Positions 1-8,396 of a stretch of DNA of 64,000 nucleotides are shown piece by piece. Made by a program: the position numbers and the translations under genes. This stretch comes from an uncultured Bacteroidia bacterium (GTDB lineage Bacteria; Bacteroidota; Bacteroidia; Bacteroidales; UBA932). The stretch spans positions 1 through 64,000 of the forward strand of contig CACWOH010000010.1 in the NCBI GenBank assembly GCA_902762435.1, in the 5' to 3' direction. Position 1 is the first letter of the stretch; every line of letters starts with the position of its first letter. The notes beneath the pieces were generated by a model, which worked only from the letters and a program-made list of their open reading frames with translations, ran no database searches and was not told the origin of the DNA.

Positions 1-1
1 T

Positions 2-433
2 ATGTTACCTGCAAGAAGAACGCATGATAGCTGGTTGCCGGACATTTTCAATGACTTTTTCGACAACAGCTGGATGGAACGGACGACCTACACGGCTCCA
101 GCCATCAATGTGATTGAGAACGAAAAAGAGTACGATGTGGAACTCGCCGCACCGGGACTCACCAAAGAGGACTTCAAGGTCCACATCGACGCCGACAATA
201 ACCTGCTCATCGAGATGGAGAAGAAGTCCGAGAACAAGGAGGGCAAGAAACACGGCAAGTACCTCCGCCGTGAATTCTCCTACGAGAAGTTCCAGCAGAC
301 GCTCCTGCTGCCGGAGGATGCCGAGACCGAGAAGATCGAAGCCAAGGTGGAAAATGGAGTGCTGAACGTCCATATCCCTAAGAAGGAGAAGGCCCAGCAG
401 CCCGATACAGTCAAGCAGATTGCCGTCCAGTAA
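2..433 (+). CDS. Hsp20 / alpha-crystallin small heat-shock protein
   Basis: A 143-residue small heat-shock protein, an ATP-independent holdase that binds unfolding proteins in the cytoplasm. The alpha-crystallin domain runs from about residue 33 to 130 and carries the family signatures VELAAPGLTKEDF and, near the end, GVLNVHIPKKE. The N-terminal arm (LPDIFNDFFDNSW) is typical of Bacteroidetes Hsp20. The ATG lies at base 2 of the window, so the promoter and RBS cannot be seen and a start slightly upstream is possible. A strong hairpin terminator follows, so the gene is last in its transcript or monocistronic. Confidence 0.93.
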   Translation: MLPARRTHDSWLPDIFNDFFDNSWMERTTYTAPAINVIENEKEYDVELAAPGLTKEDFKVHIDADNNLLIEMEKKSENKEGKKHGKYLRREFSYEKFQQTLLLPEDAETEKIEAKVENGVLNVHIPKKEKAQQPDTVKQIAVQ

Positions 434-456
434 CGGTAAAAACATCTCCTATTGAT

Positions 457-493
457 AAAGGACGCCACCCGCATAGGGAGACGTCCTTTTTTG
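457..493 (+). terminator. Rho-independent terminator after hsp20
   Basis: A perfect 8-bp stem, AAAGGACG paired with CGTCCTTT, is followed by a T-run. It begins 24 bases after the hsp20 stop codon. Confidence 0.8.
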
Positions 494-540
494 TTGTCCA
501 GATATTATGCCTATCTCCCAACTGATGGAGGCACGGAACA

Positions 541-572
541 AACAAAAAAAAGTAGCCCCTCCTCGAGCTACT
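541..572 (-). terminator. Minus-strand hairpin with T-run
   Basis: On the minus strand AGTAGC pairs with GCTACT around a 10-base loop and is followed at once by a run of T residues. It would stop any transcript passing the tRNA gene and guards the hsp20 end. Confidence 0.5.
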
Positions 573-710
573 ACGATTATAGATACGGTGGAAGGGTAGA
601 TTTTGAAAATCCTAATGGCTATTATCCTATGGCCCTGGTCGAGTTGCTTTGAATAGGTTAAATGGGGGTTAAAACACGCTGAAATCACGCCCTTTTCACG
701 CCTCTATACA

Positions 711-744
711 AAAGAATAAGCACCTACGTTAACCGTAAGTGCTT
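711..744 (-). terminator. Probable terminator downstream of the tRNA(CAU)
   Basis: On the minus strand AAGCAC-T-TACG pairs with CGTA-G-GTGCTT, then ATTCTTTT. It lies 13 bases beyond the tRNA 3' end and would terminate the tRNA transcript. Confidence 0.6.
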
Positions 745-756
745 GATATCCAACCG

Positions 757-831
757 TGGTCCCTGCAGGACTTGAACCTGCGACCCGCTGATTATGAGTC
801 AGCTGCTGCTAACCAACTGAGCTAAGGGACC
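757..831 (-). tRNA. tRNA with CAU anticodon, Ile2-like (or elongator Met)
   Basis: A complete 75-base cloverleaf on the minus strand. Acceptor GGTCCCT pairs fully with AGGGACC, the anticodon stem is GCTGA/TCAGC around loop CTCATAA, and the T-arm is GCAGG-TTCAAGT-CCTGC. CCA is not encoded. The anticodon CAU could be elongator Met, or Ile2 read after lysidine modification. The acceptor and T-arm resemble bacterial tRNA-Ile2 (CTTAGCTCAG, GGTTCAAGTCC) more than elongator Met, so I favour Ile2. It lies downstream of rpsJ but is separated from it by a terminator. Confidence 0.9.
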
Positions 832-832
832 C

Positions 833-864
833 AAAACACAGGACCGCCACGACGGGCGATCCTG
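833..864 (-). terminator. Terminator between rpsJ and the tRNA
   Basis: On the minus strand CAGGATCGCC pairs with GGCGGTCCTG (10 bp, one G-U) around CGTCGT and is followed by TGTTTT. It lies 33 bases after the rpsJ stop and marks the end of the str operon. Confidence 0.65.
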
Positions 865-897
865 CATTGTCTTCACTGTGCTAGGTTTCGATCAGGC

Positions 898-1203
898 TCA
901 GACCTTGATCTCGACCTCCACGCCGGAGGGGAGTTCAAGCTTCATCAGGGCGTCCACCGTCTTGGCGTTGGACTCATCGATGTCGAGCAGCCTGCGATAG
1001 GAGTCGAGCTCGAACTGCTCGCGGGCCTTCTTGTTCACGAAGGTGGAGCGGTTCACGGTGAAGATCTTCTTGTTGGTGGGAAGGGGAATGGGACCATTCA
1101 CCTTCGCACCCGTCGCCTTCACGGTCTCGACGATCTTGGTCGCGGACTTGTCCACGAGCATGTGGTCGAAAGACTTGAGTTTGATTCTAATTTTCTGGCT
1201 CAT
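898..1203 (-). CDS. rpsJ: 30S ribosomal protein S10
   Basis: S10 of the small ribosomal subunit, 101 residues and full length; in other bacteria it also joins NusB in antitermination. The family signatures [17 protein letters not shown] and [14 protein letters not shown] are present. It follows fusA by 30 bases in the order rpsL-rpsG-fusA-rpsJ. In most Bacteroidetes rpsJ runs straight into rplC and the rest of the S10 operon. Here it is followed instead by a terminator and a tRNA. Confidence 0.98.
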   Translation of the reverse strand: MSQKIRIKLKSFDHMLVDKSATKIVETVKATGAKVNGPIPLPTNKKIFTVNRSTFVNKKAREQFELDSYRRLLDIDESNAKTVDALMKLELPSGVEVEIKV

Positions 1204-1233
1204 ATCAAATTTCCTTTTTTAGATTCATCATTA

Positions 1234-3351
1234 CTATTCGTCGTCAGACGGCATCCGGTAGCCGCTCTTCTCGATGATGTCCCGGGCCATGGCGGGCGGG
1301 ACCTCGGCGTAGTGGTCGAACGACATCGTGCTGGTGGCGCGGCCCGAAGAAAGGGTGCGGAGCACGGTAACGTAACCGAACTGCTCGGAGAGCGGAACGA
1401 AAGCCTTCACGATGCGGGCGCCGTTCGTCGTCGAGTCCATCGCGACAATCTGTCCGCGGCGGCGGTTGAGGTCGCCGACGATGTCGCCCATGTAGTCCTC
1501 GGGCGTAACCACCTCGAGGTTCATGATGGGCTCCATCAGGACAGGCTTGCACTTCGGGCAGGCGTGACGGAACGCCATACGCGCGGCGAGTTCGAAAGAG
1601 AGCTGGTCGGAATCGACGGGATGGAAGGAGCCGTCCAGCAGGGTGACCTTCAGCGAAGGCACCTCGTAACCGGCCAGGACGCCGTTGACCATCGCGGACT
1701 CGAATCCCTTCTGAACGCAGGGGATGAATTCCTTCGGCACGTTGCCGCCCTTGACCTGGTTGTCGAACTGGAGACCCTGCACACCTTCGTCGGCGGGCCC
1801 GATCTCGACGATGATGTCCGCGAATTTGCCGCGGCCGCCCGTCTGCTTCTTGAACACCTCACGGTGCTGGATGCTGGCGGTGATCGCCTCCTTGTAGTTG
1901 ACCTGGGGTGCGCCCTGGTTGATCTCCACGCCGAACTCGCGGCGCAGACGGTCCACGATGATGTCGAGATGGAGCTCGCCCATGCCGCTGATGACGGTCT
2001 GGCCCGTCTCCGGGTCGGACTTCACGGTAAAGGTCGGGTCCTCCTCGGCGAGCTTGCCGAGCGCGACGCCCAGCTTGTCGAGGTCCTTCTGCGTCTTCGG
2101 CTCCACGGCGATGCTGATCACCGGATCCGGGAACTCCATCGACTCGAGGGAGTAGCGGTGGTTGTCGGCACAGACCGTATCGCCCGTGCGGAGCTCCTTG
2201 AAGCCGACGGCCGCACAGATGTCACCGGCCTCCACGAACTCGATCGGGTTCTGGTGGTTGGAGTGCATCTGGTACAGGCGCGCCACGCGCTCCTTCTTCC
2301 CGGAACGGGCGTTGAGCACGTAGGAACCGGCGTCGAGGTGTCCGGAATACACGCGGATGTAGGCCAGCCGGCCCACGTAGGGATCCGTCGCGATCTTGAA
2401 CACCAGGCCGCAGAACGGCTCGCTGGCGGAGGGCTGGAGCAGCACCTCGCTGTCGTTCGCCAGGTTCGTCGCCTTGGTGGCGCCGATGTCCAGCGGAGAC
2501 GGCAGGTAGCGCATCACGGCATCCAGCAGGAACTGGACACCCTTGTTCTTGAAGGAGGAACCGCAGCAGGCCGGAACGACCTGCATCGAGATGGTACCCT
2601 TGCGGAGCGCCGCGATGATCTCCTCCTCCGTGATGGATTCGGGGGTCTCGAAGAACTTGTCCATCAGGGCGTCGTCGCACTCGGCGGCGGCCTCGATCAG
2701 TTTGTCCCTCCAGAAGGCGACCGCGTCCATCATGTCCTCGGGGATGTCCCCGAATTCATAGTTCACGAGTTCTTCTCCGCTCTTGTAGCGGATAGCCTTC
2801 ATTCCGATCAGGTCAACAATGCCTTCAAAGTTCTCCTCCGCCCCGATGGGGAGGCAGATGGGAACGGCATTGGCACCGAGTTTGGTCCGGATGTCCTCGA
2901 CACAGGCGAGGAAATCGGCACCGACCCGGTCCATCTTGTTCACATAGGCGATCTTCGGCACGCGGTACTTGTCCGCCTGGCGCCATACGGTCTCGGACTG
3001 AGGCTGTACGCGGCCGACGGCGCAGAACGTCGCGATCGTACCGTCCAGCACACGCAGCGAACGTTCGACCTCCACGGTGAAGTCCACGTGGCCCGGAGTG
3101 TCGATCAGGTTGATCTGATACGTCTCTCCGCCGTAGTGCCAGAACGCGGTGGTCGCGGCAGAAGTGATGGTGATACCCCGCTCCTGCTCCTGCACCATCC
3201 AGTCCATCGTTGCCGCACCTTCGTGGACCTCACCGATCTTGTGGGTCTTTCCGGTGTAGAACAGGATGCGCTCGGACGTGGTGGTCTTGCCGGCATCGAT
3301 GTGCGCCATGATGCCGATGTTGCGCGTGTACTTAAGATCTCTTTTCGCCAT
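1234..3351 (-). CDS. fusA: Translation elongation factor G
   Basis: A GTPase that translocates tRNA and mRNA on the ribosome and helps ribosome recycling. At 705 residues it is full length. G1 is AHIDAGKTT (about residues 16-24), G3 DTPGHVDF and G4 NKMD, followed by domains II to V ending in the usual C-terminal [15 protein letters not shown] segment. It sits third in the str operon, 22 bases after rpsG and 30 before rpsJ. Nothing about the catalytic motifs is unusual. Confidence 0.99.
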   Translation of the reverse strand: MAKRDLKYTRNIGIMAHIDAGKTTTSERILFYTGKTHKIGEVHEGAATMDWMVQEQERGITITSAATTAFWHYGGETYQINLIDTPGHVDFTVEVERSLRVLDGTIATFCAVGRVQPQSETVWRQADKYRVPKIAYVNKMDRVGADFLACVEDIRTKLGANAVPICLPIGAEENFEGIVDLIGMKAIRYKSGEELVNYEFGDIPEDMMDAVAFWRDKLIEAAAECDDALMDKFFETPESITEEEIIAALRKGTISMQVVPACCGSSFKNKGVQFLLDAVMRYLPSPLDIGATKATNLANDSEVLLQPSASEPFCGLVFKIATDPYVGRLAYIRVYSGHLDAGSYVLNARSGKKERVARLYQMHSNHQNPIEFVEAGDICAAVGFKELRTGDTVCADNHRYSLESMEFPDPVISIAVEPKTQKDLDKLGVALGKLAEEDPTFTVKSDPETGQTVISGMGELHLDIIVDRLRREFGVEINQGAPQVNYKEAITASIQHREVFKKQTGGRGKFADIIVEIGPADEGVQGLQFDNQVKGGNVPKEFIPCVQKGFESAMVNGVLAGYEVPSLKVTLLDGSFHPVDSDQLSFELAARMAFRHACPKCKPVLMEPIMNLEVVTPEDYMGDIVGDLNRRRGQIVAMDSTTNGARIVKAFVPLSEQFGYVTVLRTLSSGRATSTMSFDHYAEVPPAMARDIIEKSGYRMPSDDE

Positions 3352-3373
3352 CTGACTGACTGAACAACATCAA

Positions 3374-3850
3374 TTAAAAGCGGAAATGGGCGAACGCCTT
3401 GTTGGCTTCGGCCATCCTGTGCATGTCTTCCTTGCGTTTGAATGCACCGCCTTCATTGTTGTAAGCAGCGATGATCTCGGCACAGAGTTTTTCAGCCATC
3501 GAGCGGCCGGAACGTTTGCGGGCGAAGGATATCATATTCTTCATGGAGAGAGAAATCTTCCGCTCCGGGCGCAACTCGGTGGGCACCTGGAAGTTGGCGC
3601 CGCCGATACGGCGGGACTTGACCTCGATCTGCGGGGTCACGTTCTCGAGCGCCTTCCTCCAAATATCCAGAGGAGCCTTGTCAGAATCTTTCACCTTCTC
3701 GCCTACCAAATCAATGGCATCGTAAAAAATAGAATACGCGATACTCTTCTTCCCCTGCAGCATCAGATTGTTCACGAAGCGGGTGACCTGCGTGTCGTGA
3801 TACTTGGGATCAGGAAGTAGAATCCTCTTCTTAGGCTTTGCTTTTCTCAT
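3374..3850 (-). CDS. rpsG: 30S ribosomal protein S7
   Basis: The primary 16S rRNA-binding protein of the small-subunit head, 158 residues. Family signatures include [17 protein letters not shown] near the start and [18 protein letters not shown] in the middle. It is 40 bases downstream of rpsL, ahead of fusA. In enterobacteria S7 represses its own operon; I see no defined S7 target here. Confidence 0.98.
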   Translation of the reverse strand: MRKAKPKKRILLPDPKYHDTQVTRFVNNLMLQGKKSIAYSIFYDAIDLVGEKVKDSDKAPLDIWRKALENVTPQIEVKSRRIGGANFQVPTELRPERKISLSMKNMISFARKRSGRSMAEKLCAEIIAAYNNEGGAFKRKEDMHRMAEANKAFAHFRF

Positions 3851-3890
3851 GGTTGTGAAAAATTAAAAAATTGAAACCATCCCTTGGCAA

Positions 3891-4262
3891 TTACTTCGGC
3901 CTCTTGGCGCCGTAGAGGGAGCGGGACTGGGTCCTTCCTTCCACGCCGGCAGTATCCAAAGCACCGCGGAGGATGTGGTAACGTACACCGGGGAGATCCT
4001 TGACACGACCGCCGCGAACGAGCACGATGGAGTGCTCCTGGAGGTTGTGGCCCTCGCCCGGAATGTAGGCATTGACCTCTTTGGCGTTCGTCAGGCGAAC
4101 ACGCGCTACCTTACGCATAGCGGAGTTCGGCTTCTTAGGGGTCGTCGTGTAAACACGAAGACACACGCCACGCTTCTGAGGACAAGCATCCAGCGCACGA
4201 GATTTCGACTTCACTTCGATCACCTCGCGTCCTTTGCGAACCAATTGTTGAATAGTTGGCAT
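3891..4262 (-). CDS. rpsL: 30S ribosomal protein S12
   Basis: The decoding-centre protein of the small subunit, 123 residues. The streptomycin-related loops are wild type: [10 protein letters not shown] keeps its lysines and [14 protein letters not shown] keeps the loop around Lys88. It is the first gene of the str operon. A full consensus promoter lies 52 bases upstream, with a hairpin between promoter and gene. Confidence 0.98.
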   Translation of the reverse strand: MPTIQQLVRKGREVIEVKSKSRALDACPQKRGVCLRVYTTTPKKPNSAMRKVARVRLTNAKEVNAYIPGEGHNLQEHSIVLVRGGRVKDLPGVRYHILRGALDTAGVEGRTQSRSLYGAKRPK

Positions 4263-4291
4263 AAATTGTTGTTAATAAATAAGTTATAAAA

Positions 4292-4312
4292 AGCCCCCAA
4301 TTTTTGGGGGCT
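4292..4312 (-). terminator. Hairpin with T-run between the OmpA-like gene and rpsL
   Basis: On the minus strand AGCCCCC pairs with GGGGGCT around CAAAAATT-type loop bases, then TTTT. It has the form of a terminator for the upstream lipoprotein gene, but it sits immediately downstream of the rpsL promoter, so it is probably also the first structure in the str operon transcript. Confidence 0.65.
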
Positions 4313-4313
4313 G

Positions 4314-4344
4314 CAAATATACGTAAAAATATGCAAATCGCAAA
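4314..4344 (-). promoter_or_regulatory. Consensus Bacteroidetes promoter of the str operon
   Basis: On the minus strand the -33 element TTTG (4341-4344) is separated by 19 bases from a perfect -7 element TATATTTG (4314-4321). Predicted transcription begins just before the hairpin at 4312-4292, giving a leader of about 45-50 bases before rpsL. Confidence 0.75.
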
Positions 4345-4361
4345 AAAACCGACGGCTTTCG

Positions 4362-6005
4362 CTAACGGAAGTCCGCGAATTCCACGTCTTTACGGCTCTG
4401 TTCGTACAGGCGCGGGTTCTTTTCCCGGACATTGTCCAGGTGGGCCTTCACCCCGGCGGCGTCACCCTTGCGGGCGGCGATCACGGCGCGCAGGTACTCG
4501 GCCTTGGCGCACTGGCAGGTAATGGCGTCGGATGCGTCGTCCAGGCGGCCGGCGAGCAGGTTGGCGAGCGCGGCGTTCATACCCTTGGTCCCCCGCAGGC
4601 GGCGGGCGGCGGCGTCATAGTTGCCGTCCAGCAGCTCGATCAGGCCGAGGTTGGCCTCGGCTTCCGGAGTGCCGGCCTTGCGGAACAGGTCCGCAGCGGC
4701 CGCACGGTCGCCCCGCTGCAGTTCCACCACGCCGCGGGCGTTCGTCACGTCGGCGTCGGGGTTCTTGATGGCGTCCAGTTCCCGCGCGGCGGCGTCGGGA
4801 CGCTGGTCGTCGAGCGCGAGGGCGGCGAGGTTGAAGCGGGCGCGGTCGGAATCGAACTTGTCCACGGCCCGGCGGTACAACTCGGCCTTGCGCTCCGGTT
4901 TCTCGGCGATGGAGGCGACGCGCAGCAGGCCTTCCTCGTCAAGCACGTCGATGGCGTTGCGGGAGAGTTCCTCCAGCTCGGCGTCGCTGTAGTTCTGGTA
5001 ATCGACCTCCGCGATGAAGCGGGCGCGGCGCAGTTCGGGGAACACCTTCTTGTTGAGTTCGGTGTAGATCTGCGACATGTTGCGGATCTCCCGCTCGCGC
5101 ACGGCCGGGTCGCTGTACATCGACAGGACGCGCAGGATCAGGTCCTTGTCTTCGATGTCGGACGCCTCGACGGCCTCCCGGAAACCGTCCCAGTCCTGTC
5201 CGATGCTGCGGATCAGCAGGTCCGCGGGCGTATCCTCGCCGGTTACCTTGCTCCAGGCCTTCTGGGCGGAGCTGGCGCGCTGGTCGGAGAGCTTGGCGTT
5301 GTAGTCCTGTCCGCCCTCGGGAGAGGCGTAGGCCACGATCTGGGTGCCCCGGACGGTGTAGCGAGGATCCTCGGCGATCGAGGCGAGGGCGGCCTGCAGC
5401 TCCTTCACGGAGGCGGAGCGGAGCTCGCTGTTCCGGATGGAGGCGGAGTTGTAGTCGTACATCACCTGGCCCTCGGCCTGGCTGCGGATCACGTCCTGGT
5501 AGTCGTCCTTCTTATAACTATAGGTACCGGAAGCGTCGGCGAGCAGCTGCGTCACCTGGGTGCCGTCGGCCACCTTGACCGCGGGGATGGGAATGACCTT
5601 GTCCTTGTAGGTCGCGGTGGAGCGGAGCTCGAGGTAGGCTTGCTCGACGCCCTCGTCATATTCGAAGGAGAAGCGCTCGCGGACGGTGCCGCCGGCGCTC
5701 GGGATCACCTTGAAATTGTCCATCACCTTCTCGCCCTGGTAGGTGAAGGTGGGGCCGGCCTGTTCCTGGCCGCCGTACACCAGCACCGGCGTCACCTCGA
5801 GGATGACCTTGGGATGGAAATATCCGTCCGGATAGGTCACGGACAGGTCCACGGGAATCTTGTCGCCCACCAGCGCGAGCACTTCGGGGGTGCAGGAATA
5901 CTGGATGCGCTCGGCGAGTTTCATCTGCTCGGCGCGGGACGCCGCGCAGGAGGCGGCCGCCACGACCGCGGCGCACAGGAGAAGGAATCTGAAGCAATTT
6001 CTCAT
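4362..6005 (-). CDS. Outer-membrane OmpA-like / TPR lipoprotein of unknown function
   Basis: A 547-residue exported protein. Residues 1-20 form a signal peptide ending AAASC, so it is probably a lipoprotein. Residues 25-170 are beta-rich. Residues about 185-320 look like an OmpA-type peptidoglycan-associated domain: VRGTQIVAYASPEGGQDYN followed by KLSDQRASSAQKAW, matching the usual 'G.AsP.G....N..LS..RA..v' pattern. From about residue 345 the protein is built of helical TPR-like repeats (AELYRRAVDKF, ARFNLAALALDD, EANLGLIELLDGNYDAAARRL). The likely role is envelope stabilisation or scaffolding in the periplasm. It is monocistronic and divergent from the sigma54 activator gene. Confidence 0.75.
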   Translation of the reverse strand: MRNCFRFLLLCAAVVAAASCAASRAEQMKLAERIQYSCTPEVLALVGDKIPVDLSVTYPDGYFHPKVILEVTPVLVYGGQEQAGPTFTYQGEKVMDNFKVIPSAGGTVRERFSFEYDEGVEQAYLELRSTATYKDKVIPIPAVKVADGTQVTQLLADASGTYSYKKDDYQDVIRSQAEGQVMYDYNSASIRNSELRSASVKELQAALASIAEDPRYTVRGTQIVAYASPEGGQDYNAKLSDQRASSAQKAWSKVTGEDTPADLLIRSIGQDWDGFREAVEASDIEDKDLILRVLSMYSDPAVREREIRNMSQIYTELNKKVFPELRRARFIAEVDYQNYSDAELEELSRNAIDVLDEEGLLRVASIAEKPERKAELYRRAVDKFDSDRARFNLAALALDDQRPDAAARELDAIKNPDADVTNARGVVELQRGDRAAAADLFRKAGTPEAEANLGLIELLDGNYDAAARRLRGTKGMNAALANLLAGRLDDASDAITCQCAKAEYLRAVIAARKGDAAGVKAHLDNVREKNPRLYEQSRKDVEFADFR

Positions 6006-6033
6006 ATCTGAAATCTGTTTTGGCTTATATCAG

Positions 6034-6065
6034 TTTACAAATATACGAGAAAATCCTTAACTTTG
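6034..6065 (+). promoter_or_regulatory. Promoter of the sigma54 activator–lptE–secG operon
   Basis: TTTA (6034-6037, consensus TTTG), 20 bases, then a perfect -7 element TAACTTTG (6058-6065). The ATG is only 6 bases beyond the -7 box, so the transcript would be almost leaderless. A minus-strand TATATTTG lies in the same gap (6038-6045 region) for the divergent lipoprotein gene. Confidence 0.5.
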
Positions 6066-6071
6066 CTCGCT

Positions 6072-7316
6072 ATGGAAATGCAAGACCTCCAGCGACTCAA
6101 GAACAAATACGACATCATCGGGAACGATGCCGCGCTGAACCGCGCCCTGGAGACCGCCGTCGCGGTGGCCCCCACGGACCTGACCGTCCTGATCACGGGC
6201 GAGAGCGGCGTGGGCAAGGAAAACCTCCCCCAGATCATCCACCAGTACAGCCGCCGCAGGACCGGCAAGTACCTGGCGGTCAACTGCGGAGCCATCCCGG
6301 AGGGCACCATCAACGCCGAACTCTTCGGCCACGAGAAAGGGGCTTTCACCGGCGCCATCGGCGAGCGGAAGGGCTATTTCGAGGAGGCCGACGGCGGCAC
6401 CCTCTTCCTGGACGAAATCGGCGAGCTGCCCCGCGAGACGCAGGCGCTGCTGCTGCGCGTGCTGCAGAACGGCGAATTCATGAAAGTGGGCTCCTCCAAG
6501 GTGGAGAAGACCGACGTCCGCGTGATCGCGGCCACCAACGTCAACCTGGCCTACGCCGTGAGCATGGGCCGGTTCCGCGAGGACCTCTACTACCGCCTCA
6601 CCGGCGTCCAGATCCGGATGCCCGCCCTGCGCGAGCGCAACAAGGACGACGTGTACCTGCTCTTCCGCAAGTTCACCTCGGACTTCTCCGAAAAATACAA
6701 CCTCTGCAAGGTCAACCTCAGCCACGACGCCATCGGGCTGCTGACCGACTACCGCTGGCCGGGCAACATCCGCCAGCTGAAAAACGTGGCGGAGACGGTC
6801 ACCGCGCTGGAGTCGCGGCCCGTCACCCCCTCCTCCGACCGCATCGAGATCGGCCCCGCGACGCTGATGCGCTACCTCCCGGACGAAAAGGACTCGATGC
6901 TCCCGGCGCCGGCCGGCCCCGCCCCCGCCGGCGGGATGTCCGACAGCGACAAGCAGATGATCGTCAAGGCCATCCTCGACCTCAAGGGCGAGGTGGACCG
7001 GCTGAAGGCCGTCGTGGAGGCCGGCGGCGGCGCACAGCCCCTCCCGGCGAACGCCCTGCCGCACCCCGGCCCGCATTACGGGGACACCCGGATCGAAGAA
7101 ATCGAAGAACAGACCGGCGAGCCCGAGGCCGTCCCGGAGGGCATCCCGGAAGGCATCCCGGAAGGCATTTCGATGCGCAAGGCCAGCGACGAGCTCATCG
7201 AGCGCTGCCTCGAGCGGCACGGCGGCAAGGTGAAGGCCGCCGCCGCGGAACTGGGCATCTCCGAACGCACCATCTACCGCAAGCTGGCGGAATGGAAAAA
7301 CAAAGGCAGAAAATGA
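6072..7316 (+). CDS. Sigma54-dependent activator without receiver domain
   Basis: An AAA+ enhancer-binding protein that opens sigma54-RNA polymerase promoters, 414 residues from the ATG chosen. Walker A is GESGVGKE (about 44-51), the sigma54 loop is GAFTGA in GHEKGAFTGA, Walker B is GTLFLDEIGELP, and the R-finger region FREDLYYRLTGVQIRMP follows. After a proline/alanine-rich linker with PEG-I repeats (about 350-362), a Fis-type helix-turn-helix closes the protein (AAAELGISERTIYRKL). There is no N-terminal sensor. It heads an operon with lptE, a TPR-like gene and secG, a layout common in Bacteroidales; its stop overlaps the lptE start in ATGA. The alternative start at 6078 cannot be excluded. 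Confidence 0.93.
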   Translation: MEMQDLQRLKNKYDIIGNDAALNRALETAVAVAPTDLTVLITGESGVGKENLPQIIHQYSRRRTGKYLAVNCGAIPEGTINAELFGHEKGAFTGAIGERKGYFEEADGGTLFLDEIGELPRETQALLLRVLQNGEFMKVGSSKVEKTDVRVIAATNVNLAYAVSMGRFREDLYYRLTGVQIRMPALRERNKDDVYLLFRKFTSDFSEKYNLCKVNLSHDAIGLLTDYRWPGNIRQLKNVAETVTALESRPVTPSSDRIEIGPATLMRYLPDEKDSMLPAPAGPAPAGGMSDSDKQMIVKAILDLKGEVDRLKAVVEAGGGAQPLPANALPHPGPHYGDTRIEEIEEQTGEPEAVPEGIPEGIPEGISMRKASDELIERCLERHGGKVKAAAAELGISERTIYRKLAEWKNKGRK

Positions 7317-7825
7317 CCGGACGCCTCGCACGCATATTCCTGCTGCTGTCCGCCGCGCTCGTGCTCGGGGGCTGCGGCATCTATTCCTTCTCCGGGACCT
7401 CCATCGACAACGACGTCGAGACCATTACCATCGGTTTCTTCGAATACAAGGCGCAGACGGTCAACCCTTCGCTGAGCAACGACCTGACCGAGGCCCTGCG
7501 CACCCGCTTCCGCCGGATGACGCGCCTCGAGCAGGTGGAGCAGGACGGCGACCTGGAGATCGTCGGGCGCATCACCGGCTACGCCGTGTCGCCCGCCGCC
7601 GTCACCGCCAACGAAGTCGCCGCCCGCAACAAGCTCACCGTGACCGTACAGGTCGATTTCATCAACCGGAAGCATCCGGAAGAGGATTTCGAGAACCAAT
7701 CGTTCTCCAACTACGCCGAATACGACTCCACCAACTCACTGGACGCCGTGGAGCAGACGCTATGCGCCGAGATCATCGACAAGATCATCGAGGACATCTT
7801 CAACGCCACCGTCGCCCAATGGTAG
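7313..7825 (+). CDS. lptE: LPS assembly lipoprotein LptE
   Basis: The outer-membrane lipoprotein that plugs LptD during LPS insertion, 170 residues. A signal peptide ends in the lipobox VLGGC, followed by GIYSFSG, the usual Bacteroidetes LptE N-terminus. The family is recognised mostly from this start, the size and the position between the sigma54 activator and secG. It overlaps the upstream gene by 4 bases and the downstream gene by 7, so translation is probably coupled. An in-frame ATG at 7292 would put extra charged residues before the signal peptide and is less likely. Confidence 0.85.
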   Translation: MTGRLARIFLLLSAALVLGGCGIYSFSGTSIDNDVETITIGFFEYKAQTVNPSLSNDLTEALRTRFRRMTRLEQVEQDGDLEIVGRITGYAVSPAAVTANEVAARNKLTVTVQVDFINRKHPEEDFENQSFSNYAEYDSTNSLDAVEQTLCAEIIDKIIEDIFNATVAQW

Positions 7826-8394
7826 ACCGCATCGACATACACGGACTGACGCTGGAGGAACTCTCCGGCGTGATCGCCCTGTATCCCTGGTACGCCGGGG
7901 CGCGGATGGAGCTCTGCCGCCGGATGTCGGAGATGGGCGCCCTTTCCGGGACGCAGGTCGCCGAGACCGCCCTGCACCTGGGCGCCCGGGAAATGCTCGC
8001 CGCCCTGCCGGGTGCCGGCTCGCACGCCCAGGAGGCCGCCCGCGACGCCGGCGCGCTCGCAGACCGCTTCATCGCCCCGCCCGAAGACACCCCGAAACCG
8101 CGCATTTACGTGGTCGGCGGGGACTTCTTCTCCCAGAGCCAGTACGAAGGCGTCCGCGGCGAGACGGAAGGCATCTTCTCCCGCTTTGCGGCGCAGGCGC
8201 GCAAGGAAGGCTACGGCGACGAAAAGCCGGCCGAAGCCGAAGAACCCCTTACCGAAACCCTCGCCAGGATCTACCTCGAGCAGGGCTATGTGGATGAGGC
8301 AAAGGACATTTATTCGAAACTAAGTTTGCGATATCCGGAAAAAAGTGTTTACTTTGCAGCCCTTATTGAGGAAATAGACAAAAAAGATAATTGA
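7819..8394 (+). CDS. TPR-like protein between lptE and secG
   Basis: A 191-residue soluble protein of unknown function. No signal peptide or membrane segment is visible. The C-terminal third has a TPR-like helix pair (LTETLARIYLEQGYVDEAKDIYSKLSLRYPEKSVYFAALIEEI, quoted here only as the span of residues about 147-189) typical of proteins found at this position in Bacteroidales. It overlaps lptE by 7 bases. The last 60 bases are AT-rich and contain a promoter-like pair for secG. Confidence 0.8.
   Translation: MVDRIDIHGLTLEELSGVIALYPWYAGARMELCRRMSEMGALSGTQVAETALHLGAREMLAALPGAGSHAQEAARDAGALADRFIAPPEDTPKPRIYVVGGDFFSQSQYEGVRGETEGIFSRFAAQARKEGYGDEKPAEAEEPLTETLARIYLEQGYVDEAKDIYSKLSLRYPEKSVYFAALIEEIDKKDN
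8325..8356 (+). promoter_or_regulatory. Internal promoter for secG
   Basis: TTTG (8325-8328), 20 bases, then TTACTTTG (8349-8356, one mismatch to TAnnTTTG), inside the 3' end of the upstream gene, 40 bases before secG. It would let secG be expressed independently of the operon. Confidence 0.45.
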
Positions 8395-8396
8395 TT

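Larger units (their letters stand above)
494..756. other. AT-richer non-coding stretch next to a tRNA
   Basis: No convincing gene. A 66-codon plus-strand frame (452-652) starts inside the hsp20 terminator and has no recognisable motif. Base composition is clearly lower in GC than the flanking genes. Together with its position against the 3' end of a tRNA gene, this could mean a decayed insertion, but no integrase or repeat of the tRNA end is visible. The stretch holds two minus-strand hairpins, listed separately. Confidence 0.4.

Noticed and set aside
452-652. A 66-codon plus-strand frame after hsp20 and a 79-codon frame opposite it
   Set aside because: The plus frame starts within the terminator, neither has a promoter or motif, and composition is not gene-like.
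1162-3363. A 733-codon open frame on the plus strand opposite fusA
   Set aside because: It is the antisense shadow of a GC-rich gene. The minus strand encodes a complete EF-G with all motifs; the plus frame has no recognisable domain. Similar long shadows opposite the OmpA-like gene, the S9 peptidases, aconitase and hydB were dropped for the same reason.
7130-7166. PEGI repeats in the sigma54 activator as a mobile element
   Set aside because: Only three short tandem units in a flexible linker; replication slippage explains them.
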